DNA from: Pseudomonas sp. MPC6
GTDB taxonomy: Bacteria > Pseudomonadota > Gammaproteobacteria > Pseudomonadales > Pseudomonadaceae
DNA length: 64,000 bases
Direction: 5' to 3'
NCBI RefSeq assembly: GCF_006094435.1
Contig: NZ_CP034783.1
Span: 5,049,001 to 5,113,000 of the forward strand
The position numbers were made by a program, and so were the translations under genes. Shown here piece after piece: positions 17,732 through 26,240 of the stretch (position 1 is the first letter of the stretch; each line of letters begins with the position of its first letter). Under the pieces are notes generated by a model, which worked only from the letters and a program-made list of their open reading frames with translations, was not told the origin of the DNA and searched no databases.

Positions 17732-18436
17732 TCACCAGCCCAACGTTTCTTTGAGGAACGGAATCGTCAACTTGCGCTGGGCTTGCAGCGACGCCTGGTC
17801 CAGGCGCTCGAGCAACTCGAATAGCGCACTCATGCTGCGCGTACCACGCGTCAGGATGAAATGCCCGACTTCGTCGGTCAGGTGCAGGCCGCGACGAGAC
17901 GCGCGCAGTTGCAAGGCGCGCAATTTGTCTTCGTCGGAGAGCGGGCGCATCTGGAAGATCAGGGCCAGGGTCAGGCGGGACTTGAGATCCGCCAGCTTGA
18001 CCGGCAGCTCACGCGGCGACGTCGAAGCGGCGATCAACAAGCGTCGACCACTGTCACGCAGACGGTTGAACAGATGGAACAGCGCCTCCTCCCAATCCGC
18101 ACGCCCGGCGACCGCCTGCAGGTCATCCAGGCAGACCAGTTCGTATTGTTCGAGGTTGTCGAGGATTTCGATGCCACGATCCAGCAGCTCGGCCAACGGC
18201 AAGTACACCGCCCGTTCCCCCAGCTGTTCGAAACGCAGGCAGGCCGCCTGCAACAGATGCGTACGCCCTACCCCGTCCTTGCCCCAGAGATAAATCAGGC
18301 TTTCGGTCCAGCCGGCGTCGGCTTCGCATAGCCGCTCGACATAGCCGAGTGCAGCGGCATTGGCGCCTGGGTAGTAATTGATAAAGGTAGCGTCATCACG
18401 CAGACGCACACCTAGGGGCAGCTGAATCGGTTTCAT
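17732..18436 (-). CDS. hda: DnaA regulatory inactivator Hda-type AAA+ protein
   Basis: A DnaA-like ATPase without the DNA-binding domain (234 residues) that with the sliding clamp converts DnaA-ATP to DnaA-ADP. The P-loop region reads LWGKDGVGRTHLLQA, with Arg where most AAA+ proteins have Lys, as also seen in enterobacterial Hda. The Walker B is LVCLDDLQAV. The N-terminal QLPLGVRL is the likely clamp-binding motif. Its place next to perM and purM is the usual Pseudomonas arrangement. Confidence 0.93.
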   Translation of the reverse strand: MKPIQLPLGVRLRDDATFINYYPGANAAALGYVERLCEADAGWTESLIYLWGKDGVGRTHLLQAACLRFEQLGERAVYLPLAELLDRGIEILDNLEQYELVCLDDLQAVAGRADWEEALFHLFNRLRDSGRRLLIAASTSPRELPVKLADLKSRLTLALIFQMRPLSDEDKLRALQLRASRRGLHLTDEVGHFILTRGTRSMSALFELLERLDQASLQAQRKLTIPFLKETLGW

Positions 18437-18613
18437 GCTGACTGAACAGTTCCAGGGGAACCGTTAGTGGCCTCTGTGTAAAGTTTGCGAAGTTTATACC
18501 CGTGAAGCTGACCGCACAATGCGACAGACCACAAGCAAAATCAATGGTTTGCGTTAATGCATTGGTTTTATGGCAGTTTCTTTGGCGCCAAGGGCGATAG
18601 CCATGCACAAGAG

Positions 18614-18646
18614 GCAGGCAACCTGGCAATACACCAGGCCGCCTGC
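18614..18646. other. Strong hairpin between hda and perM
   Basis: GCAGGC-aa-CCTGG ... CCAGG-cc-GCCTGC forms an interrupted 11-bp stem. There is no T-run on either side, so it is an RNA structure rather than a clear intrinsic terminator. It lies 3' of perM and 5' of hda on the minus strand. Confidence 0.5.
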
Positions 18647-18665
18647 GAGCAACCGTCAACCCGCC

Positions 18666-19739
18666 TCAGAGCTCGGGATCGTCGACGCCACTGTACATAT
18701 CTGAATCCTTGTACAAATCATGCACATGACGCACCAGCACCATGATCACCGCCGCCACCGGCAATGCCAGAAGCACGCCGGTAAAGCCGAACAGCTCGCC
18801 CCCCGCCAGAATCGCGAAGATCACCGCCACTGGATGCAGGCCGATCCGGTCCCCCACCAGCAATGGCGTCAGCACCATGCCTTCCAGCGCCTGACCGACC
18901 ATGAACACCGCGACGATGCCGACCATGGGGTACAGGTCGCCACCGAACTGGAACAGGCCGGCAACCAGTGCCGCACCAATGCCGATGACAAAGCCCATGT
19001 ACGGCACGATCGCCGCCAGACCGGCGATCAGACCGATCAACAGCCCCAACTCCAGCCCTATCAGCATCAAGCCCGCCGCGTAGATCACGCCCAGCGCCAC
19101 CATCACCAGCAACTGCCCGCGCACGAACGCACCCAGCACTTCATGGCATTCACCGGCCAGCGTCACCACCCGCGCTTCGCGATCACGGGGCAGCAGGCCG
19201 CGGATCTTGGCCATCATCAGGTCCCAGTCCCGCAACAGGTAGAACATCACCACCGGGACCAGCACCAGATTGGCCACCAGAGCGATCAATGCCAGCCCGG
19301 AAGCCGTCGCCTGACTCAACACCACGCCGACAATGTCAGTGGTCTGGCCCATGTGTTCGCTGATGGCGGCCTTGAGTTTGTCGAATTTCCAGAAACCGTC
19401 CGACAGGCCAAATTTCGATTGCGCCCAGGGCAGTGCACTGTGCTGCAACCAGTCGAGTATCTGCGGCGTCAGTTCGTACAAGCGAAACAACTGCTTGGCG
19501 AGCATCGGCACCAACACCAGCAGCAACGTGGTGAAGATCAGGGTAAACAGCGCAAACACCGCGATCACGCCCCAGGTCCTGGACAGGCCGGCTTTCTCCA
19601 GTCGATCCACCAGAGGGTCGAACAGATAGGCCAACAGCAGCGCGACCAGAAATGGCGTGAGGATCGGATGCAACAGCCAGACAAACACGCAGAGCAGGAT
19701 CACCCCACCCAACCAGTACCAACGCCGCGTATCGGCCAT
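18666..19739 (-). CDS. AI-2E family (PerM/YhhT) membrane protein
   Basis: A 357-residue polytopic inner-membrane protein of the AI-2E transporter-like family. Seen: an N-terminal hydrophobic pair, a large polar middle stretch (residues 100-140), and the conserved region GLAAIVPYMGFVIG, followed by a helix pair ending before the C-terminal tail HDLYKDSDMYSG. Related proteins have been assigned to autoinducer-2 export or Na+/H+ antiport; the substrate here is unknown. It lies between the DUF2066 gene and hda, in the same direction as both. Confidence 0.88.
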   Translation of the reverse strand: MADTRRWYWLGGVILLCVFVWLLHPILTPFLVALLLAYLFDPLVDRLEKAGLSRTWGVIAVFALFTLIFTTLLLVLVPMLAKQLFRLYELTPQILDWLQHSALPWAQSKFGLSDGFWKFDKLKAAISEHMGQTTDIVGVVLSQATASGLALIALVANLVLVPVVMFYLLRDWDLMMAKIRGLLPRDREARVVTLAGECHEVLGAFVRGQLLVMVALGVIYAAGLMLIGLELGLLIGLIAGLAAIVPYMGFVIGIGAALVAGLFQFGGDLYPMVGIVAVFMVGQALEGMVLTPLLVGDRIGLHPVAVIFAILAGGELFGFTGVLLALPVAAVIMVLVRHVHDLYKDSDMYSGVDDPEL

Positions 19740-19774
19740 GAACCACTCCAGCTTCTATATAAGGAAAGAACAAC

Positions 19775-20839
19775 TTACCAGCGGAACCGCAGCTGCGGCG
19801 TCGGTTTCGGCGTCGGCGTCGGCGCCACGGCGGGTACCGAGCCATCGGCTGCAGGCTGGGCAGGGGTCGCGGGGGCTGGCGCTTCACCGGCCGGCACTTC
19901 CTGCAGCCTGGCCAGGGACAACTGCGCCTTCAACTGTTCGGCACTGCCTTTGACCCGATAGAGAATCCGGTCGCCGTCGACGCTTTGCAGGCGCGCGCCA
20001 AAAGGCTCGAGCAAACGCCCAAGGGCCGCATAGCGCTCCAGGTTCATGCCCTGCACTTCCAGCAATTGCTCGCTCGAAGCCCCCGGTTTGACCACAAACC
20101 GTGGTGCCAGACGCTCACTGACCGCCAACATGACGGCATCGGCCACGGCGGCCTGATCCGCGCCCTGCACACTGCCGGCCTCTTTCTGATCGCCCAGCCA
20201 TAAACGCCACTTGGCTTGCCACTGGCCTCCCTCTTCACGGGCATGCACAGCCAGCAAGGCATCGGCGTTGTAACGGGCCGAAGCACCGCGCAACGGCGCC
20301 GGGTCCGTGCCTTCCAGATTTGGCGCGGTGGCCACGATCTGCTCATTCAGGTCCGCCAGCGGCAGGCGCAGCGGCAAACCACGGTGTTGTGCCGCGCGGC
20401 GCAATGACGTCGCGCTGGCCTGGCCATCGCCCACCAGGCTCGAGCCTTCGGTGGCATCGTTCAGCCACCAGCCCAGGATCGACGGGCGATTCGCGCTCCA
20501 CAGAGACAATCCGGCACGGCGCAATGCCTGCTCCGTGCTGGCCGGGTCGAAATCGACCTTGAGTACTTCCGGCGGGCCGGCATCAAACCCGAATTGACTG
20601 ATGATCTGTTGCGGATCCTTGCGCAGCGCCGCCAACCCCGGGCTTTGCGCCGCCCTGGGATCACCGGTCAGGCGCAACACCAGGGTATCCAGCGCGCGCT
20701 GGGTGGCTTGATCGCGCTCCTCGGGCGCCTGACTGGTGACAGGCTCGCGCACTTGATAAAGGCCTTTGACGGTTTCGGCATGACTGGCGAGGCTGACCAA
20801 CGATAAACCGCCCATTAACAACAATTTGAAAAAACGCAT
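19775..20839 (-). CDS. DUF2066 domain-containing exported protein
   Basis: An exported protein of 354 residues from the Met at 20839. The leader is MRFFKLLLMGGLSLVSLASHA, with AGGAAT a few bases upstream. The frame is open to 20953, but only this start gives a signal peptide. Middle regions such as ERDQATQRALDTLVLRLTGD match the conserved start of DUF2066; the C-terminal 40 residues are rich in Pro, Ala and Thr (low complexity). Function unknown; conserved next to purM and perM in pseudomonads. Confidence 0.85.
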   Translation of the reverse strand: MRFFKLLLMGGLSLVSLASHAETVKGLYQVREPVTSQAPEERDQATQRALDTLVLRLTGDPRAAQSPGLAALRKDPQQIISQFGFDAGPPEVLKVDFDPASTEQALRRAGLSLWSANRPSILGWWLNDATEGSSLVGDGQASATSLRRAAQHRGLPLRLPLADLNEQIVATAPNLEGTDPAPLRGASARYNADALLAVHAREEGGQWQAKWRLWLGDQKEAGSVQGADQAAVADAVMLAVSERLAPRFVVKPGASSEQLLEVQGMNLERYAALGRLLEPFGARLQSVDGDRILYRVKGSAEQLKAQLSLARLQEVPAGEAPAPATPAQPAADGSVPAVAPTPTPKPTPQLRFRW

Positions 20840-20984
20840 GGAAGATTCCTGACGACAAGAGCGGCTGGAACAGACCGCATGAAGACAATCGAGCAAGGCT
20901 GTGACCCTCGCCCGACGCAAAACATTCACACGGCCCGGGTAAGTTTTTCGCACTGCCCTAACGATAGACGGTTAATAGCGCTAC

Positions 20985-21012
20985 CTTATACAGCCCTGTG
21001 CGATTGCACCAA
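20985..21012 (-). promoter_or_regulatory. Predicted promoter of the DUF2066-perM-hda group
   Basis: On the minus strand TTGGTG, a 16-base spacer and TATAAG, 146 bases ahead of the DUF2066 start. It lies in the 381-bp divergent region (20840-21220) before purM, in which nothing else clear was seen apart from a weak TAAAAT at 21090 for purM. Confidence 0.4.
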
Positions 21013-21220
21013 CCCGGGCAATTACAGTTTTTTTCCGCCGATATGCCCCTGCTGTCGGCCTGAGGATGGCCGCTGCCCCTCAAGCCTGATAAAATCGCGC
21101 GCCTTCGCAGACCGGCAACAGCCGGGCCCTTGAATTTGCGCTCGGCAATCGCCCTCGCCTGTACAAGCGGTCCCGTTGGACTCGGTCGTTACCCCTGAAT
21201 CCCCCCTAAAGGCCTGGATC

Positions 21221-22279
21221 ATGAGCAAGCAACCCTCCCTGAGCTACAAGGACGCCGGTGTAGACATCGACGCCGGTGAAGCATTGGTCGAACGCATCAA
21301 GAGCGTCGCCAAGCGCACTGCGCGCCCGGAAGTCATGGGCGGCCTGGGCGGTTTTGGCGCCCTCTGCGAAATCCCGGCCGGCTACAAGCAGCCTGTGCTG
21401 GTTTCCGGTACTGACGGCGTCGGCACCAAGCTGCGCCTGGCGCTGAACCTGAACAAGCACGACAGCATCGGCATCGACCTGGTGGCCATGTGCGTCAACG
21501 ACCTGGTGGTCTGCGGTGCCGAGCCGCTGTTCTTCCTCGACTACTATGCCACCGGCAAACTCAACGTCGAAACCGCGACCCAGGTCGTGACCGGCATCGG
21601 CGCCGGCTGCGAACTGTCCGGCTGCTCCCTGGTCGGCGGCGAAACCGCTGAAATGCCTGGCATGTACGAAGGCGAAGACTACGACCTGGCCGGCTTCTGC
21701 GTCGGCGTCGTGGAAAAATCGGAAATCATCGACGGTTCCAAAGTCGCTGCCGGCGATGCCCTGCTCGCCCTGCCGTCTTCCGGCCCGCACTCCAACGGCT
21801 ACTCGCTGATCCGCAAGATCATCGAAGTCTCCGGTGCCGACATCGAAAACATCCAGCTCGACGGCAAGCCGCTGACCGACCTGCTGATGGCCCCGACCCG
21901 CATCTACGTGAAGCCGCTGCTCAAGCTGATCAAGGACACCGGCGCCGTCAAGGCCATGGCCCACATCACCGGTGGCGGCCTGCTCGACAACATCCCGCGC
22001 GTGCTGCCAAAAGGCGCACAAGCGGTGGTTGACGTTGCCAGCTGGACCCGTCCTGCCGTGTTCGACTGGCTGCAAGAGCAAGGTAACGTCGACGAAAACG
22101 AGATGCACCGCGTGCTGAACTGCGGCGTGGGCATGGTCATCTGCGTCGCTCAAGAGCACGTCGAAACCGCGCTGAACGTGCTGCGCGAAGCCGGCGAACA
22201 GCCTTGGGTCATCGGCCAGATCTCCACCGCTGCCGAAGGCGCGGCTCAGGTCGAACTGAAAAACCTCAAGGCTCATTGA
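21221..22279 (+). CDS. purM: Phosphoribosylformylglycinamidine cyclo-ligase (AIR synthetase)
   Basis: Fifth step of purine synthesis, closing FGAM to aminoimidazole ribotide with ATP. It has 352 residues. Seen: [20 protein letters not shown] at the N-terminus, the glycine-rich [12 protein letters not shown] near 65, [20 protein letters not shown] near 95 and [16 protein letters not shown] near 250. ATG 21221 matches the family N-terminus; the longer frame from 21176 has no support. Its TGA overlaps the purN ATG (TGATG), so the two are translationally coupled. Confidence 0.97.
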   Translation: MSKQPSLSYKDAGVDIDAGEALVERIKSVAKRTARPEVMGGLGGFGALCEIPAGYKQPVLVSGTDGVGTKLRLALNLNKHDSIGIDLVAMCVNDLVVCGAEPLFFLDYYATGKLNVETATQVVTGIGAGCELSGCSLVGGETAEMPGMYEGEDYDLAGFCVGVVEKSEIIDGSKVAAGDALLALPSSGPHSNGYSLIRKIIEVSGADIENIQLDGKPLTDLLMAPTRIYVKPLLKLIKDTGAVKAMAHITGGGLLDNIPRVLPKGAQAVVDVASWTRPAVFDWLQEQGNVDENEMHRVLNCGVGMVICVAQEHVETALNVLREAGEQPWVIGQISTAAEGAAQVELKNLKAH

Positions 22280-22929
22280 TGTCCCAGACCTGTGATGTGG
22301 TGGTGCTGTTATCCGGCACCGGCAGTAACTTGCAGGCCTTGATCGACAGCACGCGGACCGGCGACAGCCCGGCCCGCATCGCTGCGGTGATTTCCAACCG
22401 CGCCGACGCCTACGGCCTGCAACGCGCCAGGGACGCGGGTATCGATACCCGCTGCCTGGATCACAAGGCTTTCGAAGGCCGCGAGGCCTTCGATGCCGCG
22501 CTGATCGAACTGATCGACGCCTTCAATCCCAAACTCGTGGTCCTGGCCGGCTTCATGCGCATTCTCAGCGCCGGCTTCGTGCGCCACTACCAGGGTCGCC
22601 TGCTCAACATCCATCCCTCGCTGCTGCCCAAATACAAAGGGTTACACACTCACCAGCGCGCGCTGGAGGCCGGCGACACCGAGCACGGCTGCTCCGTGCA
22701 CTTTGTCACCGAGGAACTCGATGGCGGACCACTGGTCGTACAGGCAGTAATACCGGTAGAGTTGCAGGATTCGCCGCAGAGTCTGGCGCAGCGAGTCCAT
22801 ACCCGGGAACACCTGATCTACCCGATGGCTGTACGCTGGTTTGCCGAAGGTCGTTTATCCCTCGGCGAGCAAGGTGCTTTACTGGATGGGAAGCTACTCG
22901 CCGCCAGCGGCCACTTGATTCGAACCTAG
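22279..22929 (+). CDS. purN: Phosphoribosylglycinamide formyltransferase
   Basis: Transfers a formyl group from 10-formyl-THF to GAR in purine synthesis. It has 216 residues. Seen: VVLLSGTGSNLQALID at the N-terminus and the catalytic block LLNIHPSLLPKYKG (Asn and His near residue 110), followed by HGCSVHFVTEELDGG with the catalytic Asp. It starts inside the purM stop and is followed 8 bp later by the DUF3108 gene. Confidence 0.97.
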   Translation: MSQTCDVVVLLSGTGSNLQALIDSTRTGDSPARIAAVISNRADAYGLQRARDAGIDTRCLDHKAFEGREAFDAALIELIDAFNPKLVVLAGFMRILSAGFVRHYQGRLLNIHPSLLPKYKGLHTHQRALEAGDTEHGCSVHFVTEELDGGPLVVQAVIPVELQDSPQSLAQRVHTREHLIYPMAVRWFAEGRLSLGEQGALLDGKLLAASGHLIRT

Positions 22930-22937
22930 GAGATTTT

Positions 22938-23651
22938 ATGCGTCGCGCCCTGCTCTTCGCTTGCGCTCTGCTCGTCCTGCCTTTCGCGCAGGCTGCAGAA
23001 CTTCAACCTTTCTCCGCCAGCTACACCGCCGACTGGAAGCAGTTGCCCATGAGCGGCACCGCCGAGCGCAGCCTGACCAAGCAAGCCAACGGCGCCTGGA
23101 AGCTCAGCTTCAAGGCCTCGATGATGATCGCCAGCCTGACCGAAGAAAGCACCCTGACCCTGGACAAGGACACCTTGCTGCCCCAGTCCTACCATTTCGA
23201 ACGTGGCGGCCTGGGCAAAGCCAAGAAGGCTGACCTGGACTTCGACTGGACCAACAAAATGGTCACCGGCACCGATCGCGGTGACCCGGTCAAACTCCCG
23301 CTCAACCGCGGTATGGTCGACAAATCCACTTATCAGCTGGCCCTGCAGCACGACGTGGCCGCCGGCAAGAAAAGCATGAGCTATCAGGTCGTCGATGACG
23401 GCGAAGTCGATACCTATGACTTCCGCGTGCTGGGCTCGGAAAAAGTCGACACCAAGGCCGGCCAGATCGATGCGATCAAGGTCGAGCGCGTGCGCGATCC
23501 GACTCAGAGCAAACGCATCACCGTGCTGTGGTTCGCCAAGGACTGGGATTACCTGCTGGTCCGCCTGCAACAGGTCGAGACTGACGGCAAGGAGTACAAC
23601 ATCATGCTCCTGGACGGTACGGTCAACGGCAAGGCTGTCAAAGGCAGCTGA
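22938..23651 (+). CDS. DUF3108 domain-containing exported protein (intact copy)
   Basis: A 237-residue protein with a cleavable signal peptide (MRRALLFACALLVLPFAQAA) and a beta-rich DUF3108 domain of unknown role. AGGAG lies just before the ATG. The 3' part from codon 80 to the stop, plus 10 bases, recurs exactly at 25649-26135; the segment between the copies holds the Hcp/DUF4225 cassette. This copy keeps the purN-coupled 5' end and has its own terminator downstream. Confidence 0.88.
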   Translation: MRRALLFACALLVLPFAQAAELQPFSASYTADWKQLPMSGTAERSLTKQANGAWKLSFKASMMIASLTEESTLTLDKDTLLPQSYHFERGGLGKAKKADLDFDWTNKMVTGTDRGDPVKLPLNRGMVDKSTYQLALQHDVAAGKKSMSYQVVDDGEVDTYDFRVLGSEKVDTKAGQIDAIKVERVRDPTQSKRITVLWFAKDWDYLLVRLQQVETDGKEYNIMLLDGTVNGKAVKGS

Positions 23652-23661
23652 TCCGGATCGA
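23175..23661 (+). repeat. 487-bp direct repeat, left copy
   Basis: Codons 80-237 of the DUF3108 gene plus 10 bases after the stop. By eye it is identical, without gaps, to 25649-26135 (constant offset of 2474 bases). Sequence before ttgctgcccc and after atccggatcga differs between the copies, so these are the repeat limits. Confidence 0.95.
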
Positions 23662-23727
23662 CATGTAAAACGCCGCCATTGCGGCAACGCTGTTTGCGTA
23701 AGCAATTGAACCCCAGCGGGCTTCTCC

Positions 23728-23766
23728 AAAAATCCGATGTCAGTCCCCTGGCATCGGATTTTTTTC
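23728..23766 (+). terminator. Intrinsic terminator of the purMN-DUF3108 group
   Basis: AATCCGATG pairs with CATCGGATT and is followed by a run of six T. It lies immediately after the left copy of the repeat and is absent after the right copy. Confidence 0.85.
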
Positions 23767-24095
23767 TGCTAAACAGGAGCCGCTCTCCCTCGGCAACTCT
23801 TTAACTTATACGACATTAGTACCAACACCTCATACATCCTCGCTGAAAAACCTTCGAACACAAGAATATAGATACTTTAAGAAACCGGGTTTCAAGTGCC
23901 GGGTATTTTTTAGCACACAAACTCTTAGATCCGCCCTGATGCCTTGATCCTACAAAACAAGTCGTAATTTCCCACAGCGATTTCTTAACATATAAAAAAA
24001 ACGGGTGGACAATTGCATTTTCAGAAACAGCCTACAGCCAGGATTAACACTTTTCCTATAATCTGGCGCTCCCAACAAATCAAGGAGCGACTTTA
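23767..24095. other. AT-rich leader of the T6SS cargo cassette
   Basis: 329 bases without a convincing gene, clearly richer in A and T than the flanking genes. TATAAT at 24057-24062 is a good -10 element 33 bases before hcp but has no clear -35; AAGGAG just ahead of the hcp ATG is the ribosome binding site. Confidence 0.6.
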
Positions 24096-24596
24096 ATGGC
24101 GAGCCATAGCTACATGAGTATTACCGGTAAGCATCAAGGGAAGATTTCTGCCGGCTGCTCAGGCCAAAGCTCTATCGGTAACAAGTGTCAATTCGATCAT
24201 CAGGACGAAATCATGGTACTGGCTTTTTCGCATGATATGGTTGCAGGCAATGACGGAAGCATTACCGGTGGTCGCGGCAAACACATGCCTATCACGATAA
24301 CCAAAGCCATCGACAAATCATCACCGCTGCTGGCGAGCGCACTGCATGGAGGTGAAGAATTGGACTGCACCATCAATTTATACCGAACCGCTTCGACTGG
24401 AGGGCAAGAGCGGTATTATTCCATTCACCTCACAGGGGCGCGTATTGCGCATATCAGTCAGCAGGTACCCCATGCAATTCGCATGAATGATGCCGAGCCG
24501 CAAGAGTTGGTATCTATTCGATATAGAGATATTGTTTGGGCGCACATTCCGGGAGCAACGAGCGCTTATAGTAGCTGGACGAATGAGAATGAATGA
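24096..24596 (+). CDS. hcp: Orphan Hcp-family type VI secretion protein
   Basis: A 166-residue Hcp homolog, the ring-forming tube protein of the T6SS, which also carries effectors in its lumen. The N-terminus SYMSITGKHQGKISAGC and the block DEIMVLAFSHDM (residues 44-55) match the Hcp type common in enterobacteria; later come KHMPITITKAIDKSSPLL and INLYRT. No other T6SS structural gene is in the window, so it is an orphan that would be fired by an apparatus encoded elsewhere. Its end overlaps the next gene by 8 bp, linking it to the putative effector. Confidence 0.88.
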   Translation: MASHSYMSITGKHQGKISAGCSGQSSIGNKCQFDHQDEIMVLAFSHDMVAGNDGSITGGRGKHMPITITKAIDKSSPLLASALHGGEELDCTINLYRTASTGGQERYYSIHLTGARIAHISQQVPHAIRMNDAEPQELVSIRYRDIVWAHIPGATSAYSSWTNENE

Positions 24597-25287
24597 AACT
24601 TCCTGTGATATTCATGACGTGACTAGAGCGGCTTCAGATTTGGTTGCGGCTGGCTGCAGCATAGGCATGGCGCACATCCCTGACGGCATTGAGCGGCTAC
24701 GATTTGGATCGATTGTATCTGCCTATGCTGATGAAATTATTCAGGCCGTTGATGAGGGCGTGATAAGCGCATGGGAAGGGCTGCAACAGATCGGGGCTGA
24801 ACACAAAGATCTATTATCCAAGGCGCTTTTTTATACTCAGAACGGCATCAATATTTTAGCAGGAGGCGCACAGATTAAAGCAGGGGTAGTGGTTGCAGGC
24901 GCATCTTGGGGAGTCGGAGTTATACCGGGCGCACTTCTAGTCAGTCATGGAGCTAACAATATCGCCGAAGGTGCGGCTAATATATATAACGGCCCAGACA
25001 CGCCTACCACTCAAGGACCTATTCGGCGCGGCTATCAGGCTTTATTTAGGGATAGCTACAGCGGCAATATGGCGTACTACACAACAGACTTGATATTGTC
25101 GGGTTACGGAATGTTCAGAGTTGTGCGAAAACCAGACTCTGTACAGCTTTTTCGATTTGACCCTGTTAGTAATGAGCGGAGCTATCAGCAAACTGGGAGG
25201 CTGGCTTTGCTATTTGAAGGATTAGTTGACTCTATCACATTGAGCACCATTTACGAAGAAAACCAATCGACGGAAAGCAATCCATAA
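24589..25287 (+). CDS. DUF4225-type protein, candidate T6SS effector
   Basis: A 232-residue protein (234 if the Met at 24583 is used) that I recall as similar to DUF4225 proteins found next to hcp or other T6SS genes in pseudomonads and enterobacteria. Residues 84-132 are Gly/Ala-rich and hydrophobic and could enter membranes (LAGGAQIKAGVVVAGASWG and on); MAYYTTDLILSGYGMF at about 161-176 looks like the conserved core. No signal peptide is seen, fitting delivery through Hcp. It overlaps hcp by 8 bp. Toxic activity is inferred from context, not shown by a catalytic motif. Confidence 0.7.
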   Translation: MNETSCDIHDVTRAASDLVAAGCSIGMAHIPDGIERLRFGSIVSAYADEIIQAVDEGVISAWEGLQQIGAEHKDLLSKALFYTQNGINILAGGAQIKAGVVVAGASWGVGVIPGALLVSHGANNIAEGAANIYNGPDTPTTQGPIRRGYQALFRDSYSGNMAYYTTDLILSGYGMFRVVRKPDSVQLFRFDPVSNERSYQQTGRLALLFEGLVDSITLSTIYEENQSTESNP

Positions 25288-25309
25288 TACTGGGTGATGC
25301 GTTGCTACT

Positions 25310-25519
25310 TCATGTCATGCCACGCATTCTTGGAATGTAAAAGCGCAAGCCAAATAACACTATAAACACATAGGTTATTAAGTAAGCAATTTTCAAGGCT
25401 CGACCTTCAAGCGGGATTATCTCAGTGATTACCCAGACCACCACTCCCATGATCGGAATTGAACACCCTAAAACCAAGAGAGTGACTGCGATATGGTATC
25501 GAATATTTTCAAGATTCAT
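25310..25519 (-). CDS. Small two-helix membrane protein, candidate immunity protein
   Basis: A 69-residue protein with two clear hydrophobic spans (about residues 10-32 and 42-62) and a basic C-terminus FYIPRMRGMT. It faces the DUF4225 gene, with only 22 bp between the two stops. No family recognised. Small membrane proteins often serve as immunity to membrane-acting effectors, but immunity genes usually follow on the same strand; the opposite orientation is unusual. The ribosome binding site is weak (TTGGAT about 13 bases upstream). Confidence 0.5.
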   Translation of the reverse strand: MNLENIRYHIAVTLLVLGCSIPIMGVVVWVITEIIPLEGRALKIAYLITYVFIVLFGLRFYIPRMRGMT

Positions 25520-25648
25520 TAGCCATCATATCCAACCGGTGTGAGCCTCGAGATTAATACGGCCTTGCAAAACAAATCAACACTTCTTCAGAAGGCGCCA
25601 GAAAAGCATTTGTAATTGAATTTGACTGGCGGCGATGACTGAACTCAT

Positions 25649-26125
25649 TTGCTGCCCCAGTCCTACCATTTCGAACGTGGCGGCCTGGGCAAAGCCAAGA
25701 AGGCTGACCTGGACTTCGACTGGACCAACAAAATGGTCACCGGCACCGATCGCGGTGACCCGGTCAAACTCCCGCTCAACCGCGGTATGGTCGACAAATC
25801 CACTTATCAGCTGGCCCTGCAGCACGACGTGGCCGCCGGCAAGAAAAGCATGAGCTATCAGGTCGTCGATGACGGCGAAGTCGATACCTATGACTTCCGC
25901 GTGCTGGGCTCGGAAAAAGTCGACACCAAGGCCGGCCAGATCGATGCGATCAAGGTCGAGCGCGTGCGCGATCCGACTCAGAGCAAACGCATCACCGTGC
26001 TGTGGTTCGCCAAGGACTGGGATTACCTGCTGGTCCGCCTGCAACAGGTCGAGACTGACGGCAAGGAGTACAACATCATGCTCCTGGACGGTACGGTCAA
26101 CGGCAAGGCTGTCAAAGGCAGCTGA
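25649..26125 (+). pseudogene. 5'-truncated duplicate of the DUF3108 gene
   Basis: Codons 80-237 of the DUF3108 protein without the signal peptide and first third. The frame could begin at TTG 25649, but no ribosome binding site is visible and the product would lack its export signal, so it is best taken as a gene remnant left by the event that brought in the hcp cassette. Confidence 0.88.
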
Positions 26126-26135
26126 TCCGGATCGA
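25649..26135 (+). repeat. 487-bp direct repeat, right copy
   Basis: Second copy of 23175-23661, same orientation and apparently without a single change. Its left junction is with AT-rich cassette DNA and its right junction is followed at once by a REP pair. Confidence 0.95.
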
Positions 26136-26139
26136 TACT

Positions 26140-26240
26140 TGTAGGAGCGAGCTTGCTCGCGATGGACTAGAGGACGCCGCGGGGTGTCAGGCTCACAGCG
26201 TTATCGTTGACGACCATCGCGAGCAAGCTCGCTCCTACAG
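26140..26240. repeat. REP inverted pair
   Basis: Opposed tgtaggagcgagcttgctcg and cgagcaagctcgctcctaca halves. The right half contains the TAG stop codon of the amidohydrolase gene. Confidence 0.9.

Noticed and set aside
24000..24030. A sigma-54 promoter for hcp (TGG...TTGC)
   Set aside because: The spacing between the two blocks is too short; TATAAT at 24057 is the better candidate.
25649..26125. The second DUF3108 frame as a functional gene
   Set aside because: It lacks the signal peptide and first third of the protein and has no visible ribosome binding site.
23175..26135. The 487-bp repeats as ends of an insertion sequence or composite transposon
   Set aside because: The repeat is part of a DUF3108 gene, has no terminal inverted repeats and encodes no transposase.
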